Positions 7,424-12,109 of a stretch of 12,109 nucleotides of DNA are shown here, in pieces. Positions within the stretch are counted from its first letter, which is position 1, and each line of letters starts with the position of its first letter. The stretch covers positions 1 to 12,109 of the forward strand of contig CAYOLL010000182.1 of the NCBI GenBank assembly GCA_964404765.1. The letters run 5' to 3'. A program made the position numbers and the translations under genes. This DNA is from CAYOLL01 sp964404765 [NCBI: uncultured Gemmatimonadota bacterium]. Lineage in GTDB: Bacteria; 4572-55. Under the pieces are notes generated by a model. That model was not told the DNA's origin. It was given only the letters and a program-made list of their open reading frames with translations, and searched no databases.

Positions 7424-7664
7424 GCAATTTCCACAAACTTGTTCCATGAGCCTGCATGTTAAAGACAATAATACTTTGAAGCTGCGCAAAAGTCAAATGT
7501 AATAGTCATAATTTGAGAATACTTTTTGCGAAAGCCTGTGCCGGTTTTTCCGCGTCGCGAAATCCTTAAAATACTTGTTGCCCGCCATCGCTTTTTGTGA
7601 TATTGTGACGGGGCGCTTCATTGCCATTGCCCCATTTTCCATTGAATTAAGAAAGCGGCGTAAG

Positions 7665-10600
7665 ATGAAAAAACGCGTTGATAAAAACTATCCGTTTAGC
7701 CAGGCCATGCAGGACGAGGCCGAGGGCGCGCAGCTTCAGGTTTTTAAAGACCTGATGCACTACAAGATCACCGACATTTTGCTGGTCTCCAGCCTGTACG
7801 ACCTGCATGTGTTTGAAGAAGACGGCCGCATGTATGAACTCATCCGCGGCGAATATCGCGGTTTGAACTTGAGCCACGCGCCCGATCTCACCCGTGTCTC
7901 CAGCGGCGCGGAAGCGATTCAGCGCGCCCTGGCCGAAAAACAGCGCTTCGGCATGATTGTGACCACGCTGCATATCGAAGATATGCACGCCCTGACTTTT
8001 GCCAAAAAAGCGCGCGAAGCCGGCGTCAAACAGCCTATCGTCTTGCTGGGCTATGATCGGCGCGAGATTCAGGAATTGGTGATGCAGCGCGACACGTCGG
8101 ATTTATCCGGCATCTTTATTTGGCAGGGCGATTACCGGCTGATGGTGGCCATCATCAAAGTCATTGAAGATCTGCAGAATGTGGATCACGATACCAAGAC
8201 TGTCGGTGTGCAAGTGATTCTGGTAGTTGAAGATAATCCGCAATTTTATTCGTCGCTGCTGCCTATTATTTATACCGAACTCTTGCATCATACCCAAAAG
8301 ACCATTTCGGAAAGCGTCAACCTGTCCCACCGCATTTTACGGATGCGCGCCCGGCCAAAAATCCTGCTCTGCCATAACTATGAAGAAGCCTGGGACTGCT
8401 ACCGGCGCTATCAGCAATTTATTCTGGGCATTATTTCCGATGTGGATTTCCCCCGCAAAAAAAAGCCTTGTCCGGATGCCGGCCTTGATCTGGCGCGCAA
8501 AGTAAAAGCCGAATGGCCCGATATCCCCATTTTGCTGCAATCCGAAGACCCGACCAATAAGGAAACAGCCAATAAATTGGGCGCAGCGTTTGCCCAAAAG
8601 AACTCGCCTCGTTTATCGGAAGAGCTGCAAAACTTTATTGTCAACAATTTTGGCTTTGGCGATTTTGTATTTCGCCTGCCGGACGGCACGCCGTTGGCGC
8701 GGGCAAACGATATGCTGTCACTGGAAAAGCAAATGGCCAAGGTTGATGTGGCCAGCTTGATTTATCATTCGGATCGCAACCATTTTTCGACCTGGCTCAA
8801 GTCACGCAACGAGTTTTGGCTGGCCCATCTGATTCGTCCGCTGCATAAAGAGGATTTTGACGGCAGCGCCGAAAAGCTGCGCGAATGTCTGGTGCGGGAA
8901 ATCAGCGCGTATCGCAAGCTCCGGCAGCGCGGTGTTGTCGGCGATTTTAAAAAAGACATGTATGATCCTGACACCGATCTTGCCAGGATTGGCGGCGGCT
9001 CTTTGGGCGGCAAGGCGCGCGGTCTCAGCTTTATCAACCGGCAGTTAATCAATACGCGCCTATACCGTAAATATGAGGGCGTCCGTATCTTTGTGCCGCC
9101 GGCGCTGATGCTGGGCGCCGAGGTGTTCGATCACTTTTTGGAAATGAACGATTTGCGCCGGCGGGCGGTGGAGTCAAAGACCGATGACGAAATCACCCAG
9201 ATTTTTGTGAAAGCATCAAGCTTTCCGCAAGAAGTGTACAATCAACTCGTGGATTTTTTAGATATGGTGCATTGTCCGCTGGCCGTGCGCTCGTCCAGCC
9301 TGCTGGAAGATTCGCAATATCTGCCGTTTGCCGGCGTTTATGATACCTACATGATTCCCAACAACCATTCAAGTTCCCAGGTTCGCGTAACTCAGTTGCT
9401 GAGCGCGATTAAACGAGTCTATGCCTCCACCTTTCATCAACGCACCAAAGATTATATCAAGATCACGTCCTACCGGCTGGAAGAAGAAAAAATGGCGGTC
9501 ATCATCCAAAAAATGGTAGGCCGTCTGCATCAAAAAAGATTCTATCCTGACTGCGCCGGCGTGGCCAAATCGCATAACTTTTACCCGATCAAGCCACAGC
9601 AAGCCGATGATGGCATTGCGGCATTAGCGCTGGGTCTGGGCAAAACGATTGTGGAAGGCGGATTGACGGTTAAATTTAGCCCGAAACATCCAAATATTTT
9701 TTACCAGTACGGCTCGACTGACGAGGCCATTCGCAATTCACAAACCGAGTTTTGGGCCTTGCAATTAGATGACACCGACAGTGTGGATTTAAATGAAACG
9801 ACGTTGCAGCGCCATGCCTTGTCCGTAGCGGAAAACGACGGCGCGCTAACGTCTCTGGCCTCCACCTACTCCTTTGAAAACAATACGGTGACGCCCGGCT
9901 TGTCCCGTGACGGAGTTCGTTTGGTGACGTTTGCGCCGCTGCTGCAGTACCATATTTTTCCGCTGCCGGAAATTTTGCAGGACTTGTTGGAAATGGGGCG
10001 CAAAAGTCTGGGGATGCCTGTGGAAATTGAACTGGCCTTTAATCTGCCGCAAAAGAAAGGCGATCCGGTTGAATTTGGCATTTTGCAACTGCGCCCGCTG
10101 GTTATCACCCGGGAGTATGACGAATTGAAATTGGATGTGCGCACGCCGACCGATCTGATTTGCCAGAGTCAACAGGTATTGGGTCACGGCCAAATTGAAG
10201 GATTATACGATATTGTTCTGGTGGATACAGAGCGCTTCGAACGCGGCAAGACCCGGATCATGGCTCAGGAAGTCAGCCAGCTAAACAGCCGTTTGATTGC
10301 CGAACAACGACCCTACTTGCTGATCGGCGTCGGGCGCTGGGGCACGCTGGACCCCTGGTTGGGCATTCCGGTCACCTGGGAGCAGATTGCCGGGGCGCGG
10401 GCGATTGTCGAGGCCGGCTTTCAGGATTTGGATGTTGAGCCGTCGCAGGGCACTCATTTTTTCCAGAATATTACCGCCTTTGGCGTCGGCTATTTTACCA
10501 TACGCAATCACGATCCGGATAGCCGGATTGATTGGGCCTGGCTGCAAAAACAGCCCGCCCAAACGCAGCTTGACTATACGCGCCATCTCCGCTTTGATAA

Positions 10601-10685
10601 GCCGATGACCGTCAAAATGAATATTCGTGAAAATCGTGGAATCATCTTAAAACCCGGTAAGTCTTCGAACGATAAAAGTGTCTAA
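7665..10685 (+). CDS. Receiver-linked ATP-grasp protein (PPDK_N/PEP-synthase-like), not a complete PEP synthase
   Basis: The 1006-residue product has no signal peptide and is probably cytoplasmic. Residues about 36-140 look like a receiver fold that has lost its acidic residues (ILLVSSLYD at 38; MIVTTLHIED at 97). Residues about 183-325 form a second receiver: ILVVEDN at 185, probable phospho-acceptor in ISDVDFP (Asp259), and Lys312 in FAQKN; the gap before the acceptor is longer than usual. Residues about 443-815 match the PPDK N-terminal ATP-grasp domain: GGGSLGGKARGLSFI, VRSSSLLEDS at 541, FAGVYDTY at 555, ALGLG at 655 and ILQLRPL at 806. The phosphohistidine motif of PpsA and the PEP-binding barrel are absent. 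Instead, about 835-950 carries GVGRWGTLDPWLGIPV and PSQGTHFFQN. A phosphotransfer reaction using ATP, controlled by the receiver, is inference; substrate and partner kinase are unknown. A TTG start 30 codons upstream is possible but less likely. No strong ribosome binding site precedes the chosen ATG. Confidence 0.85.
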   Translation: MKKRVDKNYPFSQAMQDEAEGAQLQVFKDLMHYKITDILLVSSLYDLHVFEEDGRMYELIRGEYRGLNLSHAPDLTRVSSGAEAIQRALAEKQRFGMIVTTLHIEDMHALTFAKKAREAGVKQPIVLLGYDRREIQELVMQRDTSDLSGIFIWQGDYRLMVAIIKVIEDLQNVDHDTKTVGVQVILVVEDNPQFYSSLLPIIYTELLHHTQKTISESVNLSHRILRMRARPKILLCHNYEEAWDCYRRYQQFILGIISDVDFPRKKKPCPDAGLDLARKVKAEWPDIPILLQSEDPTNKETANKLGAAFAQKNSPRLSEELQNFIVNNFGFGDFVFRLPDGTPLARANDMLSLEKQMAKVDVASLIYHSDRNHFSTWLKSRNEFWLAHLIRPLHKEDFDGSAEKLRECLVREISAYRKLRQRGVVGDFKKDMYDPDTDLARIGGGSLGGKARGLSFINRQLINTRLYRKYEGVRIFVPPALMLGAEVFDHFLEMNDLRRRAVESKTDDEITQIFVKASSFPQEVYNQLVDFLDMVHCPLAVRSSSLLEDSQYLPFAGVYDTYMIPNNHSSSQVRVTQLLSAIKRVYASTFHQRTKDYIKITSYRLEEEKMAVIIQKMVGRLHQKRFYPDCAGVAKSHNFYPIKPQQADDGIAALALGLGKTIVEGGLTVKFSPKHPNIFYQYGSTDEAIRNSQTEFWALQLDDTDSVDLNETTLQRHALSVAENDGALTSLASTYSFENNTVTPGLSRDGVRLVTFAPLLQYHIFPLPEILQDLLEMGRKSLGMPVEIELAFNLPQKKGDPVEFGILQLRPLVITREYDELKLDVRTPTDLICQSQQVLGHGQIEGLYDIVLVDTERFERGKTRIMAQEVSQLNSRLIAEQRPYLLIGVGRWGTLDPWLGIPVTWEQIAGARAIVEAGFQDLDVEPSQGTHFFQNITAFGVGYFTIRNHDPDSRIDWAWLQKQPAQTQLDYTRHLRFDKPMTVKMNIRENRGIILKPGKSSNDKSV

Positions 10686-10703
10686 AGTGCGCTAAGGATT
10701 GCA

Positions 10704-10938
10704 TATTAAATAACTTCCGCATTTGGACGGTAGATTGATTTCAAGCCCTGGAAGGGCGGCCCGTTTGTAGAAAACAAATCACATTCGAATTAGCCCCATC
10801 GGGGCGGCCCGTGAGGTTGATGAAAAATTATATCCATTAAACGGGTCGCCCCGATGGGGCTGTACGGCTCTTTCCGGGCGCCAATCCGCTACAAACAGGT
10901 CGCCCCGATGGGGCTTGAAATGCGGAAGTTATTTAATA
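10704..10938. mobile_element. 235-bp nested palindromic element with perfect 21-bp terminal inverted repeats
   Basis: The ends are perfect 21-bp inverted repeats at 10704-10724 and 10918-10938 (core AACTTCCGCATTT). Nested inside are arms at 10739-10770 and 10889-10920, similar apart from the middle of one GC block and two outer positions, and arms at 10792-10812 and 10841-10861, matching at 20 of 21 positions. All four inner arms are variants of one unit, a GC hairpin (GCCCCATCGGGGC) followed by GRCCYGT, with two also carrying TTGTAG. No gene is encoded and no target duplication is obvious. It separates the fusion gene from the membrane protein gene. Confidence 0.7.
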
Positions 10939-11038
10939 CACGTCCCTAAAGTGTCTAAAGCGCTGCAACACTTTTCAAATAACGTCTTTACAAACAAAAG
11001 AAGCACCGGCAGCGATTTTAAAATGCCGCCCCATCACT

Positions 11039-11042
11039 GGAG
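11039..11042 (+). promoter_or_regulatory. Ribosome binding site of the membrane protein gene
   Basis: GGAG lies seven bases before the ATG at 11050. It selects this start over an in-frame TTG at 10915, which lies inside the palindromic element and would put 45 unlikely residues in front. Confidence 0.7.
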
Positions 11043-11049
11043 AAAATAC

Positions 11050-11964
11050 ATGGAAATTTCGCCTCTTAATGCCATTGAACCGGCTTTTAAGCGTATGCAA
11101 AAAATTCTGTTTGCCGAGTTTGACCCGGGCAAGTGGCTGTTTCTGGGCTTTTGTTCTTTTTTGGCGCAGCTTGGCAGCGGCGGCGGGTGCAGTTATAATC
11201 CCGGTGTCAAACCTGAAAGTCTGGAAAAGTTGGGAAATTTCTCGGACACGGCATCTATTCGGGAATGGTTTTTAGCTAACCTGGCCTGGATCGCGCTGGC
11301 CGGCGCTGCGCTCTTTTTGCTGATCCTGATCTTGACGGTTATGCTACTCTGGCTGAGCAGCCGCGGCAAATTTATGCTGCTGGATAACGTGGTCAGAAAT
11401 GCGGCAAACGTCGCCCAACCCTGGCGGGAGTACAAAACAGCCGGCAATCGTTTATTCGGACTACAATTAATTTTGATGGTGATTGTTGGCGGAATTTTTC
11501 TGCTGCTTCTGGGCGGCGGCACGGCGCTGGCCTGGCCATATTTTGCGATTGGCGAATCGGTCGTGCTCATTGTGCCGTTCCTGATTATCGGCGGGCTGTT
11601 TTTTCTGGTGACGAGCATCGTCTTCGTCATCATTTTCCAGTTGTTAAATGATTTCATCGTGCCGATTATGTATCAGCGCGGGCTAACGGTTTCTGTAGCC
11701 GCCATGCTTTTTCAACGTGAGCTGCTGAGCGGACACGCCACCCCATTTGTTGTGTTCTATTTGCTAAAAATCGCGCTAAGTATTGTCGCCGGCATCATTA
11801 CCCTGATTGGAACGTGCCTGACCTGTTGTCTTGCCGCAGTGCCTTTTATCAGCTCCGTCGTGTTTTTGCCGATTGCTGTTTTTTTCCGCGGCTATTCCCT
11901 CTACTTTCTGGAACAATTCGGCGATCAATGGCGATTGATCGCCCCGGAAAGCCCGACCCTTTAA
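11050..11964 (+). CDS. Multi-pass membrane protein, possibly DUF7544-like
   Basis: The 304-residue product begins MEISPLNAIEPAFKRMQKILF, then an amphipathic DPGKWLFLGFCSFLAQLGSGGG segment near 25-46, where a GKW motif precedes a glycine-rich loop. Membrane segments are visible at about 79-102, 136-160, 170-200 and 233-285, the last long enough for two passes. It ends with FFRGYSLYFLEQFG, a pattern I associate with uncharacterised bacterial membrane proteins labelled DUF7544 or glycerophosphodiester phosphodiesterase membrane-domain-like. That family link is from memory and moderate at best. There are no catalytic residues or pores that I can point to, so no transport or enzyme role is claimed. 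It is separated from the upstream fusion gene by the 235-bp repeat element and probably has its own promoter. Confidence 0.75.
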   Translation: MEISPLNAIEPAFKRMQKILFAEFDPGKWLFLGFCSFLAQLGSGGGCSYNPGVKPESLEKLGNFSDTASIREWFLANLAWIALAGAALFLLILILTVMLLWLSSRGKFMLLDNVVRNAANVAQPWREYKTAGNRLFGLQLILMVIVGGIFLLLLGGGTALAWPYFAIGESVVLIVPFLIIGGLFFLVTSIVFVIIFQLLNDFIVPIMYQRGLTVSVAAMLFQRELLSGHATPFVVFYLLKIALSIVAGIITLIGTCLTCCLAAVPFISSVVFLPIAVFFRGYSLYFLEQFGDQWRLIAPESPTL

Positions 11965-11974
11965 CCTGCTGTGA

Positions 11975-11998
11975 ACTTATTTGTACACTTATTTGTAC
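11975..11998. repeat. Tandem duplication of ACTTATTTGTAC
   Basis: Two exact adjacent copies of a 12-bp unit follow the membrane protein stop codon by about ten bases. Confidence 0.85.
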
Positions 11999-12000
11999 AT

Positions 12001-12027
12001 GGATGAACAGGATAAACAAGATAAAAA
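12001..12027. repeat. Three imperfect 9-bp units (GGATRAACA type)
   Basis: GGATGAACA, GGATAAACA and AGATAAAAA run head to tail. Read on the other strand they resemble the TTTATCCTGTTCATCC-type intergenic repeats seen in several bacteria; that resemblance is from memory. Confidence 0.6.
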
Positions 12028-12030
12028 AAC

Positions 12031-12109
12031 TTGCCCATTGTCCATTGTCCATTGTCCATTGCCCATTGCCCATTGTCCATTGCCCATTGCCCATTGCCCA
12101 TTGCCCATT
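12031..12109. repeat. Heptamer tandem array TTGYCCA, at least eleven units
   Basis: Eleven 7-bp units of TTGCCCA or TTGTCCA run without interruption to the window edge, so the array is truncated here. Units vary only at one pyrimidine. It shares the CATTGNN register and orientation of the array at 6791-6832. Heptameric short tandem repeats (STRR) are known from cyanobacteria and other phyla. Confidence 0.95.

Larger units (their letters stand above)
7263..7664. other. Spacer between divergent genes
   Basis: This gap separates the minus-strand lipoprotein gene from the plus-strand fusion gene and must hold promoters for both, but I could not assign convincing hexamers. It contains a hairpin at 7340-7366 (GGTTCACGG against CCGTGAAACC with one bulged A) and an adjacent REP-like inverted repeat at 7363-7423. 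No credible small gene is seen. Confidence 0.5.

Noticed and set aside
7575-7664. TTG start extending the fusion protein by 30 residues
   Set aside because: No ribosome binding site, a non-ATG start, and the extra residues do not resemble part of the receiver domain.
7560-7664. Sigma-70 type promoter for the fusion gene around TTGTTG and TGATAT
   Set aside because: The -10 match is only three of six positions and no better pair was found; FCB-group promoters also often differ from this consensus.
7665-10685. Annotation as phosphoenolpyruvate synthase (ppsA)
   Set aside because: Only the ATP-grasp domain matches; the phosphohistidine motif and PEP-binding barrel are not present.
10915-11049. 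TTG start extending the membrane protein by 45 residues
   Set aside because: The start lies inside the palindromic repeat element, whereas GGAG precedes the ATG at 11050 at normal spacing.
11849-12094. 81-codon minus-strand open frame with MGNGQWT repeats
   Set aside because: Its start is generated by the heptamer array, which happens to lack stops in this frame; the rest is antisense to the membrane protein gene.
12031-12109. CRISPR-like array
   Set aside because: Units are 7 bp with no spacers; this is a simple tandem repeat.

Overview
The window looks like chromosomal DNA from a diderm bacterium of the Fibrobacterota-Chlorobiota-Bacteroidota (FCB) side of the tree. The main reason is a secreted protein ending in a type IX secretion (T9SS, type A) sorting domain with the 'QNYPNPFNPST' start that is common in Calditrichota, Ignavibacteria and related candidate phyla. 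A DUF5916-type outer-membrane protein and a receiver/ATP-grasp fusion fit the same group. Base composition is near balanced. No rRNA, tRNA, CRISPR array, transposase or phage gene is visible.

Layout. 1-424: gene-free, with an imperfect nested inverted-repeat element. 425-2719 (minus): exported DUF5916/CBM9-like outer-membrane protein with its own leader, which contains a perfect 44-bp palindrome. 2720-3235: gene-free but crowded, with the palindrome, a minus-strand terminator, a 194-bp MITE-like element and a second nested palindromic element. 3236-6772 (minus): 1178-residue Asp-box/sortilin-like propeller protein with a T9SS tail. 6791-6832: heptamer repeats. 6837-7262 (minus): small putative lipoprotein that appears to start at CTG. 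7263-7664: spacer between divergent genes, with a REP-like inverted repeat. 7665-10685 (plus): 1006-residue fusion of two receiver-like domains to a PPDK_N/PEP-synthase-type ATP-grasp domain. 10686-11049: a 235-bp nested palindromic element with perfect 21-bp ends. 11050-11964 (plus): multi-pass membrane protein. 11965-12109: three back-to-back arrays of short tandem repeats running off the window.

How the genes relate. The three minus-strand genes all concern the cell envelope or exterior. The lipoprotein gene and the propeller gene are 64 bp apart and may be co-transcribed; the DUF5916 gene lies beyond a strong terminator and is probably a separate unit. The plus-strand fusion protein is cytoplasmic and the most unusual gene. 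It has the ATP-grasp half of a phosphoenolpyruvate synthase, but neither the usual phosphohistidine motif nor the PEP-binding barrel. Instead it carries a receiver, a degenerate receiver and a conserved-looking C-terminal domain I cannot name. The membrane protein after it is separated by a repeat element, so a shared operon is not evident.

Nearly every long intergenic gap is occupied by a long nested inverted repeat. These differ in sequence but share the same architecture, which suggests a genome rich in small non-autonomous palindromic repeats.
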